Notes: a model not told the origin generated them from the letters alone. 64,000 nucleotides of DNA from Ammoniphilus resinae (GCF_017873965.1 NZ_JAGGKT010000002.1:555386-619385); one strand, 5' to 3'. Positions 24,341-33,046 are shown, counted from the stretch's first letter. A program made the numbers and translations.

Positions 24341-25132
24341 TTAAGCCCTTTTGAAAAATTCCTTTACAACAGGGAGAATTTTCATTCCTTCATGTGCCAC
24401 CTCTGCCACCTCATCATACCTCACACTAATTCCCTTGCTAACCAAATGGTCGCGAAACATCCGCACCCGGTCAATCCGAGTATTCCCAGCACCTTCAATA
24501 GGGCGATCAAATTTCGGATTAAATACTGGCAAAGCCAAATCTTCCTTCCCTACAACAAGTTGAACGGGGACTTGTTGGATCAACTCCAGCTGAACAGTTA
24601 ATTCCAATACTTCTTCTGTATTACCAATCCCAAAAGGCCAGTTCAAATTTTCATCCAGGAAAGTAAACCGACCAGGGGCACCAATGGAAACACCCTGCAG
24701 ACGATCTGGATGCAAGTATAGAAATCGATGGACAAATTGCCCGCCGCCCGAAAATCCATGGAGTAAGAATTTCTCTGTTGAAATTTTGTACCTCTTGGCC
24801 AATTCATCTATCATTGACAGGAGAATACGATCAAAGCGGAGATCATGAAACTTGATAAACTTATAATTTTCTTTGTCATGTGGCTCAATAATCCCTGCCG
24901 GAAATAGAGGGGCCAAAATAATTGTGCCCGTGTCTTCAGCGTAGTCCTTAAAAGCACTACGATAGCTTTGTGCAGCCCGCTCATTCCCATGAATAATAAC
25001 AGCCAGAGGATGAACCCGATTAGGATCCTCCCCATAGCACTTCGGTATATACGTATAATAAGAAAACCGTTGGTCGTACAGACAGGCATATGCGGGGATC
25101 GAGCCTGTTTCGACAAGATAGCTTTGATTCAT
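24341..25132 (-). CDS. Alpha/beta-hydrolase, esterase/depolymerase-like
   Basis: A 263-residue alpha/beta-hydrolase. The nucleophile elbow is GFSGGGQFVHR (Ser in G-F-S-G-G), the acid is probably the Asp in VGKEDLALPV and the His is in VAEVAHEGMK. Early strands (HPLAVIIHGNERAAQSYR) carry the oxyanion region. No secretion signal is seen, so it acts in the cytoplasm. It is the last gene of the GntR/TRAP/aminotransferase operon, 24 nt after the aminotransferase. It may hydrolyse an ester or amide of the imported compound. Substrate unknown. Confidence 0.85.
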   Translation of the reverse strand: MNQSYLVETGSIPAYACLYDQRFSYYTYIPKCYGEDPNRVHPLAVIIHGNERAAQSYRSAFKDYAEDTGTIILAPLFPAGIIEPHDKENYKFIKFHDLRFDRILLSMIDELAKRYKISTEKFLLHGFSGGGQFVHRFLYLHPDRLQGVSIGAPGRFTFLDENLNWPFGIGNTEEVLELTVQLELIQQVPVQLVVGKEDLALPVFNPKFDRPIEGAGNTRIDRVRMFRDHLVSKGISVRYDEVAEVAHEGMKILPVVKEFFKRA

Positions 25133-25156
25133 TCTTCCACACCTTTAGTATTTAAT

Positions 25157-26485
25157 TTAGTTCTTTACTTGTGTCGCAACAAACGTCTCATGAAGGATAT
25201 GAATCATCTTGTTAATTTCCTCTTTGTTGATAACTAGTGGTGGAGCAAAAACGAGTGTATCAGATCCTTCGAAAGTAACACAACGACAGATTAATCCTCG
25301 ATTCGCAGCCTCCGCCACTATTTTCGGGGAAAGCGGTGATTCAAATCGTTCGCCAGTGGCTTTGTCTTTAACAATTTCTATTGCTCCAACCAGACCTAAG
25401 CCTCTCACTTCACCGACTATATCAATTTCCTGTTGTAACCACTGGAAACCTTTTAACATTTCTTGCCCCATCACCCTGGAATTCTCCACCAGATTTTCAC
25501 TTTCAATGATTTCGATATTTCTCAGAGCAACTGCACACGCAACGGGATGCCCACTATAAGTAAATCCATGGAAGAACGTATCTTTCGAGAGATTGATTAA
25601 CTCAGAATGAATTTTTTCAGAAATGACCACTCCTCCAAGCTGTGCATACCCACTCGTAATCCCTTTCGCGATCGACATAAGGTCAGGCACTACGCCCCAA
25701 TGTTCCATGGCGAACATCTTTCCAGTACGTCCAAATCCGGTAATTACTTCGTCTGCGATAAAAAGAATATTATATTCATCACAGATTTCTCTTACCCTTT
25801 GAAAATAATGAGGGTCCTGTGGAATATGCACCCCACCGGCACCTTGAATAGGTTCAGCAATAAAGGCAGCAATTGTATCTGCACCTTCAGCCTCAATCAT
25901 ATCGCGCAAGGATTGCGTTGAAAACGCATCAACATGAAGGAAATCTGGCAGAAGACCACCTGACATCGCGTGAAAAACCGGAATCCCTGTTGCACTTGTT
26001 GCCCCCATCGCGACACCATGGTATCCACGTTTTCTTGAGATAATCTTTTTCTTTTCCGGTTGTCCTTTTAGATTCCAATAGTGGCGGACAATTTTAAAAG
26101 CCGTATCGTTGGATTCGGAACCTCCGGATGTATAAAAGATTGCGTTCAAATCTCCAGGGGTCATCTCGGCAATTTTTGCAGCTAATAGAATCGCGGGTTC
26201 ATGGCTGAAAGTTGCAAAGGAAGAGCTATATCCAAGTTTTTTCATCTGCTCCAAAGCAACTTGACCTAATTCCTCTCGTCCATGGCCTACATTTACATTC
26301 CACAAGGAAGACATTCCATCAATTAATGTCTTGCCGCTGATATCCTTAAGATATACTCCTTCTCCATCGGTGAAAATAAAGGCTGGCCCATTTTCCTGTT
26401 GTTGACGGATGGAAGATGTAGGATGCAAGTAATGCTTCTTATCTAACTCTCTTAAATACTTAATATACTCCTCAGAAATGGTCAT
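25157..26485 (-). CDS. Class III aminotransferase (omega-amino acid:pyruvate type)
   Basis: A 442-residue PLP enzyme with SSLWNVNVGHGREE, FYTSGGSESNDTAFK, the PLP Asp in FIADEVITGFGRTGK and the Schiff-base Lys in SIAKGITSGYAQLG. It belongs to the beta-alanine/omega-amine:pyruvate group. It is clearly different from the Tpa-like enzyme at 8.4-9.8 kb, so it is not a recent duplicate. It follows dctM by 41 nt, which suggests that the TRAP system imports an amino-bearing compound. Confidence 0.92.
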   Translation of the reverse strand: MTISEEYIKYLRELDKKHYLHPTSSIRQQQENGPAFIFTDGEGVYLKDISGKTLIDGMSSLWNVNVGHGREELGQVALEQMKKLGYSSSFATFSHEPAILLAAKIAEMTPGDLNAIFYTSGGSESNDTAFKIVRHYWNLKGQPEKKKIISRKRGYHGVAMGATSATGIPVFHAMSGGLLPDFLHVDAFSTQSLRDMIEAEGADTIAAFIAEPIQGAGGVHIPQDPHYFQRVREICDEYNILFIADEVITGFGRTGKMFAMEHWGVVPDLMSIAKGITSGYAQLGGVVISEKIHSELINLSKDTFFHGFTYSGHPVACAVALRNIEIIESENLVENSRVMGQEMLKGFQWLQQEIDIVGEVRGLGLVGAIEIVKDKATGERFESPLSPKIVAEAANRGLICRCVTFEGSDTLVFAPPLVINKEEINKMIHILHETFVATQVKN

Positions 26486-26526
26486 GAAAATCGCTCCTCT
26501 TCATATATTATATTTTTTTGAAAACG

Positions 26527-27807
26527 TCACTTAAGTAAGTTTGGAACAATGAGCGACAAAGTTGGGAAAAAGGCTATGATAAAAAGCATCCCAATCATTG
26601 CGATTGTAAATGGCAACGTTGCTACCGTTACCTCTTCAAAACTGAGTCCACTAATCGCACAAGCCACGTTCAGACTATCTCCAACAGGTGGTGTAAGAAA
26701 TCCAATTTCTGAAGCCAAAATCATGATAATTCCAAAATGAACGGGATCAATCCCAAAATGGGTAGCAACTGGAAGTAAAATGGGTGCCAGCAAAATAATA
26801 GCGGATAATGTTTCCATAAACATTCCTACAAATACGAGAAAAAGTAGGATAAGGGTTAAGATAATCCATCTTTGGTCTGTTAAAGTTGTAAGAAATTCGG
26901 CAATCGTCACGGGTACTTTCTCTAAAACCAGAATTCTGCCATAGGTTGAAGCAGTACCGATAATGATCAATATAGTTCCCGAGATTAATGTCGCTCGTTT
27001 GAATAGTTCTAACAGATCTTTCATTTTGATTTCCTTGTATACAAAGAATCCTAGAAGGGCACTGTAAGCCACGGCAACACCAGCTGCTTCCGTGGGAGTG
27101 AAGATTCCTCCATAGATTCCTCCAAGCACCACAACAGGCATAAATAACGTTAACTTTGCTTCAGAGAGGAATTGCCGGACCTCTTTCCAGTCTATTTTTT
27201 GATTTGATCCTGTATAACCTCTCTTTTTCGCCATCACATAGCTTAATCCCCATAAAACTATAGCAAGAAGAAGACCTGGTATAACACCTGCCATGAAAAG
27301 AGATTCAATAGAGGTACTAGTGATAACCCCATAGATAACCAACGGTATACTTGGCGGGATAATAATACCTAATGTTCCAGCCGATGCGACAACAGCCGAA
27401 CTATATCCAGCATCATATTTTTCTTTTACCATCGCGGGAATCATAATCCCACCGATTGCCGCCACTGTTGCAGGACCTGATCCACTTAGTGCTGCGAAAA
27501 ATGTACAGGCTAATATGGAAACTGCAGCTAATCCTCCCGTGTAGTGACCGACTAAACTTTTAGCAACATTAATTAGCCTACGGGACATTCCCCCAAACTC
27601 CATTAAAACGCCTGCAAATATAAACAGAGGAACTGCCAAAAGTGCATACGTATCAATCGTAGAGAACATGCCTTGGGCAATAATAACCAACGGCATTTTT
27701 TGAGTAGCCCATAAGGTTAAAATCGATGATATTCCTAGGGCGAAGGCGATAGGAACATTGATTAGCATAAGTAGAATAAAACTGCCAAATAACATCAAGA
27801 TCGCCAA
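26527..27807 (-). CDS. TRAP transporter large permease (DctM family)
   Basis: About 426 residues. The hydrophobic DctM pattern includes TYALLAVPLFIFAGVLMEFGG, AALSGSGPATVAAIGG, AGTLGIIIPPSIPLVIYG and EIGFLTPPVGDSLNVA. The start is set to a TTG at 27807, seven bases after a GAGGTG that overlaps the dctQ stop; ATG at 27795 is the alternative. It forms one transporter with the dctQ and dctP genes upstream. Confidence 0.93.
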   Translation of the reverse strand: MAILMLFGSFILLMLINVPIAFALGISSILTLWATQKMPLVIIAQGMFSTIDTYALLAVPLFIFAGVLMEFGGMSRRLINVAKSLVGHYTGGLAAVSILACTFFAALSGSGPATVAAIGGIMIPAMVKEKYDAGYSSAVVASAGTLGIIIPPSIPLVIYGVITSTSIESLFMAGVIPGLLLAIVLWGLSYVMAKKRGYTGSNQKIDWKEVRQFLSEAKLTLFMPVVVLGGIYGGIFTPTEAAGVAVAYSALLGFFVYKEIKMKDLLELFKRATLISGTILIIIGTASTYGRILVLEKVPVTIAEFLTTLTDQRWIILTLILLFLVFVGMFMETLSAIILLAPILLPVATHFGIDPVHFGIIMILASEIGFLTPPVGDSLNVACAISGLSFEEVTVATLPFTIAMIGMLFIIAFFPTLSLIVPNLLK

Positions 27808-27811
27808 TGTT

Positions 27812-28321
27812 TTACACCTCACCCTGGATTGAACTATTGGTTTGCTTGGCATAGCCTGTAAAACTTCTACAAATATGCTGTAAAACTCTTACTGTCATTA
27901 ACAGTGATCCAATCGGCACAGATAAATAAACTAAAAACATAGGTATTTTATTGGCTGGTGAAGTTTGCATTGACGTATACAAGTGACTCATTACCTGATA
28001 ACTATAGATATCTAGAAAGATGAGAAAACCAAGCCAACATAATAGTGCGATAAACTGAATGATGAACTTGGCCGTTTTAGGTAATAGGTTAACAAAAAAA
28101 CTAAAGCGAACGTGTCGCTGGTATTTCACGGCATAACTAGCACTCATATAGACAAACCAAATGAAGGCATATCGGGATAATTCCTCTGACCAGGCCAAGG
28201 GATTGTCAAAGACGTAGCGCATAACTACTTGAATGATCGTAAGGATCGAAAAGATCGTTAAGAAAATTGCCGATAAATAAGTTTCTACATGGTCATCTAA
28301 ATACTGTAATGCTGACTTCAA
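27812..28321 (-). CDS. TRAP transporter small permease (DctQ family)
   Basis: A four-helix protein of about 169 residues with the family motif DNPLAWSEELSRYAFIWFVY and VKYQRHVRFSFFVNLLP. An in-frame ATG at 28366 would carry the frame through a stable hairpin. The GGGAGG site is five bases before a TTG at 28321, which I take as the start. It is encoded between dctP and dctM. Confidence 0.9.
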   Translation of the reverse strand: MKSALQYLDDHVETYLSAIFLTIFSILTIIQVVMRYVFDNPLAWSEELSRYAFIWFVYMSASYAVKYQRHVRFSFFVNLLPKTAKFIIQFIALLCWLGFLIFLDIYSYQVMSHLYTSMQTSPANKIPMFLVYLSVPIGSLLMTVRVLQHICRSFTGYAKQTNSSIQGEV

Positions 28322-28339
28322 GCATACCTCCCCTTTCTT

Positions 28340-28371
28340 AGGGCTTGTTGTTTTCAATTTTAACAAGCCCT
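28340..28371 (-). promoter_or_regulatory. Intercistronic stem-loop between dctP and dctQ
   Basis: AGGGCTTGTT and AACAAGCCCT pair across a 12-nt loop just after the dctP stop codon. No T-run follows on the minus strand, so it looks like a processing or mRNA-stabilising hairpin rather than a full terminator. It could raise binding-protein output over the permeases. Confidence 0.65.
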
Positions 28372-28383
28372 AAATATTTATTC

Positions 28384-29487
28384 CTACTTCAGGGAATCCA
28401 AGGCAACGGTGTTTTCGGCCGCTTCTAAAACCTTGATTAACGTTTCTCTTCCAACTTCATCAGCATATTTACTATAAATTGGCTTCACCTTTTCAACCCA
28501 AACCTGCTGCTGCTCTGGAGTTAGGTCCGTAATGACTGCTCCTTCGCTTGTTAACTTTTCACGGTACATATCATCTACTTCTTTATTTAAGTCTCTAAGG
28601 TACCCAATCGCTTCTTTCGCACTATCCCTTATAATTTGTTGATCCTCAGCAGATAGAGATTCCATAAATCCTTTGTTAATAACAAGTGGTTCCGTATCAT
28701 AAATATGGGATGTCATCGTAATGTACTTGTTTGGTTCATGGAATTTCATACTATAAATCAACTGGAGAGGATTCTCTTCTCCGTCCACAACCCCTTGGGA
28801 TAGTGCCGAAAATACTTCGGTGAATGCCAATGGGGTTGGACTGGCTCCGATTTCTTTCCAAAAGGCCATATGTAGTGGAACTTCCATCGTTCGCAGTTTA
28901 ATTCCTTGAATTTGGTCAGGGGATGTGATTGGACCGTTCTTCGTGGTCAATTGCCTCCACCCATTTTCTCCAAAACCGAGCCCAATAAAGCCACTAGATT
29001 CTAAACCTTTAAGCAATTCTGTGCCCACTTCTCCATCCAAAACCTTGTATGCGGTTTCCTTATCTTTAAAAATAAAAGGAAGATCAAACACCTTAAGTGC
29101 TTCGGAGAAATTGGATAACTGACCGACAGATGGAGCCGAAATAGTGATACTCCCCATCTGCACACTTTCAGTAATTTCACGTTCTCCACCCATTTGTGCG
29201 TTGGGGAAAATCTCAACAGCAAATCTTCCACTCGATCTCTCTTCCAATAATTCCTTTAATTTTAAAAACATCTTATGTTGTGTTACATCTTCGGCCAGTA
29301 CGTGGGCAATCTTAATTTCAATTTTTTTATCGTTCGAAGCAGATGGTTGGCTTGATGGAGCAGATGAATTAGCCGGGGGACTGCTTGCGGGCTCACTGGT
29401 ATTACCACTTGAACACCCTAGTGCAGTAACGGCTGATAAAGATAGAGCAAGTATTGCGGAAAACCACTTTTTGTTTCCTTTTCTCAT
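28384..29487 (-). CDS. TRAP transporter substrate-binding lipoprotein (DctP family)
   Basis: About 367 residues with signal peptide and lipobox ALGC, then a Ser/Pro linker. The DctP core has KIAHVLAEDVTQHKMFLKL, EIFPNAQMGGEREI, GIKLRTMEVP (ligand-binding Arg) and SQGVVDGEENPLQL. Two start sites have good ribosome sites: ATG 29517 (GGGGAG) and ATG 29487 (GGGGGA). I chose the latter because it gives a standard n-region (MRKGNKKW). First structural gene after the GntR regulator. Confidence 0.92.
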   Translation of the reverse strand: MRKGNKKWFSAILALSLSAVTALGCSSGNTSEPASSPPANSSAPSSQPSASNDKKIEIKIAHVLAEDVTQHKMFLKLKELLEERSSGRFAVEIFPNAQMGGEREITESVQMGSITISAPSVGQLSNFSEALKVFDLPFIFKDKETAYKVLDGEVGTELLKGLESSGFIGLGFGENGWRQLTTKNGPITSPDQIQGIKLRTMEVPLHMAFWKEIGASPTPLAFTEVFSALSQGVVDGEENPLQLIYSMKFHEPNKYITMTSHIYDTEPLVINKGFMESLSAEDQQIIRDSAKEAIGYLRDLNKEVDDMYREKLTSEGAVITDLTPEQQQVWVEKVKPIYSKYADEVGRETLIKVLEAAENTVALDSLK

Positions 29488-29550
29488 ACACATTCCCCCA
29501 TTGAATAGATTTTGCATTCTTTGAACTCCCCTTTTAAATTTAGACATTAT

Positions 29551-30309
29551 TTATGGAATACCAGCTGATCTGGTAATACCACTAGGGTTAACGGTTGGTC
29601 TCGATAGCACCTGATTCTTCACAACATTGATTTCTTCTCGAAATAAATTCATATGTTTATACATCAAGTCCACAGCCTGTTCTTCATTCCTATCTATGAT
29701 TGCCTGAATCATTCTCCAATGCTGTGACTGTGCTGTATTCACCACATCAATGAAATTATTTGTATAACTGGTTAGTGTAAAAGAGGATTTCTCGGTCATT
29801 TCAAAAAAGGATCGGACGAGTACTGAATAGATCTGATTGCGAGTAGACTCCGCTAATGCAAGGTGAAAATTTAAATCCCCTTCAATAAACTCCAGAACAA
29901 ATTCTTTTCTTGATTCCAAATGAGTAACGATTTGATTTAATTTGTTTATATGCTCAGGGCCAGCCATTCGAACAGCTCTTCGAATAATAGAAACCTCTAA
30001 GTCCTCCCTAACATCCAAAATATCCTCCAAAGACGCATCGTATTTTTGAATTAATCTTTGGAAGGAATCCCCAACAATATTTTCCTTTAGGCGGGTTACA
30101 TAAGCACCCTTCCCCGGTTTGACATCTAAAAAACCCTTTTGCCGAAGAATCGTAATGGCCTGTCTGATCACATTTCGGCTCACCCGATACTCTGTTGTTA
30201 ATTGTCTTTCGGAGGGAAGCTTCTCACCCTCCTTAAACAATCCTGCTAGGATTTTGCGTTCTATATCCGTAGAAATATCAATATAGAGCAAATTTCTCCC
30301 TAATTCCAA
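29551..30309 (-). CDS. GntR/FadR-type repressor of the TRAP-aminotransferase operon
   Basis: About 252 residues. An N-terminal GntR winged helix (GEKLPSERQLTTEYRVSRNVIRQA) is followed by an all-helical FCD domain with its metal-site helices (EDILDVREDLEVSIIRRA, EGDLNFHLALAEST, SQHWRMIQAI). The ORF can start at GTG 30327, but AGAGGAG lies eight bases before TTG 30309, which I use. A FadR-type operator overlaps its own leader and another lies at its 3' end before dctP, so it probably represses itself and the operon until the ligand binds. Confidence 0.88.
   Translation of the reverse strand: MELGRNLLYIDISTDIERKILAGLFKEGEKLPSERQLTTEYRVSRNVIRQAITILRQKGFLDVKPGKGAYVTRLKENIVGDSFQRLIQKYDASLEDILDVREDLEVSIIRRAVRMAGPEHINKLNQIVTHLESRKEFVLEFIEGDLNFHLALAESTRNQIYSVLVRSFFEMTEKSSFTLTSYTNNFIDVVNTAQSQHWRMIQAIIDRNEEQAVDLMYKHMNLFREEINVVKNQVLSRPTVNPSGITRSAGIP
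29571..29581. promoter_or_regulatory. FadR-type GntR operator before dctP, inside the 3' end of the regulator gene
   Basis: TGGTAATACCA fits the FadR-subfamily rule T-N-G-T-N3-A-C-N-A. A related TGGAATACCA lies ten bases away (29553-29562). They lie 65-95 bp upstream of the dctP start and the core matches the site in the regulator's own leader. Confidence 0.5.
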
Positions 30310-30346
30310 TCGTCCAGCTCCTCTCACCGATCACTTTTGGAAATAC

Positions 30347-30402
30347 TGGTGATACCACTGTTTTATAATATTAATAATATTATATTAATTTTGCATTTTC
30401 AA
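30347..30402 (-). promoter_or_regulatory. Promoter and FadR-type operator of the GntR gene
   Basis: On the minus strand TTGAAA (30402-30397), a 17-nt spacer and TATTAT (30379-30374) form a sigma-A promoter. The palindrome TGGTGATACCA (30347-30357) sits just downstream of the start point, the classic place for roadblock autorepression. Confidence 0.7.
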
Positions 30403-30433
30403 TACACTGTTTAAAATAAAAATTCCTATAAAA

Positions 30434-30459
30434 AAAGGAACCAAGAATTTGGCTCCTTT
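30434..30459 (-). terminator. Terminator of the epimerase-like gene
   Basis: On the minus strand AAAGGAGCCAA / TTGGTTCCTTT with a short loop, followed by T residues. It overlaps the stop codon region. Confidence 0.78.
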
Positions 30460-31396
30460 ATCGTTCGCTATCTTCCATCTCCTTCAATGTCTCTTTAATC
30501 CCCTCTTGATACGGAGTCCGTGGCAGCTTCCCTATGTATTGCTCATATTTATCACCCTTTAAGATGACGGGTTCTTCGTTTAAATAATACATTTCCAAAT
30601 ACTCGCGCATAAAACGGTCAAATAAACCAACGAATCGAATCATATTTTTTGTGACCGTTGTGATCTTTCTATTGTAACCTGTATATTCTTTTACCAGCTT
30701 GGCTATTTCTTCTCCTGTAATCGTTCCTGCTCCTGGAATATTCCAGTTTTGACCGTATGCTTGATCATGAAGTGATAAATCCACTAAAGCCTTCGCCCCA
30801 TCAGGTGTATAAAGATATTCTCTGGCAATCTTTTGATCGCCCACATACATCGCTTTTTTATTTTTTAAAACTGCATCAAACAGGTAGTTAAGAAGTGTAT
30901 TTCCCGCATCGGGACCATAAAAATCCGGAAAATGTGCAATCAGCACAGGTACACCTGATTGCTTTGCCATCGTTTCCAGTTGGAGACGAATTTTCCCCTT
31001 CTTTGTATGTGGTTGTTTAGGATGTTCTTCGTCGATTGGTGCTCCATTCGCTCTGCCATAGGCATAAATATTATCAACTATAGCTAATTTCAACTGACGT
31101 TGTTTAGCAGTTTCTAAAATGTTATTCATTAACAGCGGTTGTTTTTGCTCCCATTCTGGATAGGGAATATTCACCGAATGGTAGATATGATCCACATCGG
31201 CAGCAGCTGTCAGAAGGTCCTCCTTTTCAAAAACATCCCCTTTAAAAACCTGGATCAAATTGTTTCCTTGTGCCAACTGCTCCAATTTTCCTTTATTCCG
31301 TGCAAAAGCTACGACTTGAGTTCCTCTATCCGCCAATTCTTTAACAAGGGCACTCCCTATGCCACCCGTTGCACCCAACACCAACGCTTTTTTCAT
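30458..31396 (-). CDS. NAD-dependent epimerase/dehydratase (extended SDR) family protein
   Basis: A 312-residue SDR with the nucleotide-binding loop VLGATGGIGSALVKEL near the N-terminus and the body of an atypical extended SDR. VDNIYAYGRANG carries the Tyr position, and HFPDFYGPDAGNTLLNYLF gives the substrate-side loop. The spaced Lys of the YxxxK motif is not seen, so it may be a non-catalytic or atypical member. It stands alone between a terminator and the pfkB remnant. Function unknown. Confidence 0.82.
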   Translation of the reverse strand: MKKALVLGATGGIGSALVKELADRGTQVVAFARNKGKLEQLAQGNNLIQVFKGDVFEKEDLLTAAADVDHIYHSVNIPYPEWEQKQPLLMNNILETAKQRQLKLAIVDNIYAYGRANGAPIDEEHPKQPHTKKGKIRLQLETMAKQSGVPVLIAHFPDFYGPDAGNTLLNYLFDAVLKNKKAMYVGDQKIAREYLYTPDGAKALVDLSLHDQAYGQNWNIPGAGTITGEEIAKLVKEYTGYNRKITTVTKNMIRFVGLFDRFMREYLEMYYLNEEPVILKGDKYEQYIGKLPRTPYQEGIKETLKEMEDSER

Positions 31397-31494
31397 GCAA
31401 TCCCCTCCAGGAATTTTGGCAATCTTCTATCACATCTTATTCTGCTTCTTGTTTTGCGAAAAAACATTAAGAAAATTATATGTTCTGCCTGATT

Positions 31495-31686
31495 TCAAAA
31501 GCGATAACCTATGTCCTCTCCCACCTTACCAATAAAAGCTGTCTTTCTGCCAAGTTTCGCGAGTACTGTAAGGACATTAGCTGGTGCCCCCCCGGGGTTT
31601 GATTCATAAAGGGTATTGCCTTGCTCCGTATTACCATGGGGAGTAAAATCTATAAGTAGTTCCCCGATTGCCACCACGTCAAACAT
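31495..31686 (-). pseudogene. N-terminal remnant of a PfkB-family sugar kinase (fructokinase-like)
   Basis: Only 63 residues of a normally 310-330-residue kinase. They keep the start with a good GAAGGGG site, the strand VAIGELLIDFTP, the Gly-rich signature NPGGAPANVLTVLAKLG and the following IGKVGEDIG. A stop codon follows at once, and no further kinase segment is visible in the 98 nt before the next gene. The ATP-binding and catalytic DTxGAGD regions are gone, so it cannot be an active kinase. It is a deletion relic. Confidence 0.85.
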
Positions 31687-31703
31687 TCTTACCCCTTCTT
31701 TCC

Positions 31704-32408
31704 CTAAGGTAAATCAATCAACATGAAGGAAGCACCTTGTGAAGACGTTAAATCCAAGTGTGTCAGATCAGTGATTCTAGCAGCATCTCGCCGCTTAAGT
31801 TGATATCCCTCATTTAAAGACAGGTTCCCTTCAATCACAAACACATAAATTTTCCTTCCATGTTCTTGATTAAATACCACTTTTTTATCAGCACCCAAAT
31901 CAGACATATAAATAGTCAAATCCTGATGTATATAGGCTATATTCTCTGACTTCATACGATGGGAAACGACTGGCAATAATCTATTCTTTGTCGCCATTTG
32001 GTCATATTTTTTTTGCTCGTAAGAAGGAGTAATTCCCTTTTCCAAAGGTTGGAACCAAAGTTGTAAGCTATTGGTTACCTCATCAGACGATGAATTTATC
32101 TCTGAGTGTAAAATGCCTGTTCCAGCGCTCATTCGCTGAACCTCACCTGGCTTCAGAATCTCGCTACCGCCTGTATTATCTTCATGCTTTAATTGACCTT
32201 TTAAAATAAAAGTAACAATTTCCATATCACGATGCGGATGAGTCCCAAACCCCTTTTGCGGTTGTATATAATCATCGTTAAATACGCGAAGTGGACCAAA
32301 TTGGAGGTTAGAAGGGTCATAATAATCTGCAAAGGAAAAACTGAAGTTACACTGCAACCACCCATGATTTCCCGAGTATCTTTCTTCTGCTGGATAGATC
32401 TTTATCAC
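31704..32408 (-). CDS. Pirin-family protein (bicupin, quercetinase-like)
   Basis: A 234-residue bicupin. The first cupin has the pirin metal motif (GFGTHPHRDMEIVTFILKG) and the second part of the site (MSAGTGILHSEIN), giving the usual three His plus Glu. Related proteins (YhhW) show quercetin dioxygenase activity; others are redox sensors. The start is GTG at 32408 with GGTGGG five bases upstream. It is transcribed toward the pfkB remnant. Confidence 0.9.
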   Translation of the reverse strand: MIKIYPAEERYSGNHGWLQCNFSFSFADYYDPSNLQFGPLRVFNDDYIQPQKGFGTHPHRDMEIVTFILKGQLKHEDNTGGSEILKPGEVQRMSAGTGILHSEINSSSDEVTNSLQLWFQPLEKGITPSYEQKKYDQMATKNRLLPVVSHRMKSENIAYIHQDLTIYMSDLGADKKVVFNQEHGRKIYVFVIEGNLSLNEGYQLKRRDAARITDLTHLDLTSSQGASFMLIDLP

Positions 32409-32518
32409 AAATACCCACCTGCCTTTTTAGAAATAAAAGCATTTTCACACTTCATACATGTATATTGATGTGTTATACTTACTTTTGTCAAGTATCTAAA
32501 CCGTAAGTAGGTGATTTT

Positions 32519-32821
32519 GTGAATCATTTATATATTAGACATACCGTTGGAGGTAGACTTCTTCTGGACTCTATAAGAGACAACTTGGATTATGAACTCC
32601 AACAGGCTGATGGAATATGGAAGTTTATTATAGATATATCGGATAAAGCGATGATAACGAACATTTTACAAAATCGCCACGAACTGAATATCTTCGTGGT
32701 TACCGAGGGGCAACCTGTACAAAAATCATGGTATTATTCTAAAGATGGTTTAGTGGAGTACAATCATGAAACGGGAAAAATGAACATCTTAGCCGATGTT
32801 AAAATCGATTATTCCGTTTAA
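32519..32821 (+). CDS. Hypothetical protein, 100 residues
   Basis: A soluble alpha/beta-looking 100-residue protein, starting MNHLYIRHTVGGRLLLDS and ending in VKIDYSV. It starts with GTG, and TAGGTGA is placed correctly upstream. No motif that I recognise. It is the only plus-strand gene in this stretch and faces away from the pirin gene, sharing its promoter gap. Confidence 0.6.
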   Translation: MNHLYIRHTVGGRLLLDSIRDNLDYELQQADGIWKFIIDISDKAMITNILQNRHELNIFVVTEGQPVQKSWYYSKDGLVEYNHETGKMNILADVKIDYSV

Positions 32822-32888
32822 CAGTAACGGAGTAAGTATCCCCTGTCTCATTAAAAACACTGCACCCAAAAATTCATACAATAAAAAA

Positions 32889-33021
32889 TAAGCGGAGTAT
32901 TTCCGCCTATTCCCCTTGAAAGCATCTAAAATCGAGATTATTTCAAGATTAGACGGAAAAACTCCGCTTATTTTCTTAAAAGTAGTTACATGTTTGAAAT
33001 TAAGCGGAAGTTCTCCGCTTA
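32889..33021. repeat. Cluster of GCGGA/TCCGC palindromic repeats forming a long hairpin
   Basis: ATAAGCGGAGTATTTCCGCC (32889) and its inverted copy (32951-32971, two mismatches in 21) flank an inner CTTGAAA / TTTCAAG dyad and ATCT / AGAT. Together they make an imperfect hairpin of about 83 nt. A third unit, TAAGCGGAAGTTCTCCGCTT, follows at 33001-33021. No gene lies in this 225-nt gap. It looks like a short dispersed repeat of the REP/MITE kind. Confidence 0.7.
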
Positions 33022-33046
33022 GATGGACCGATAGTTCTGATCCGTC

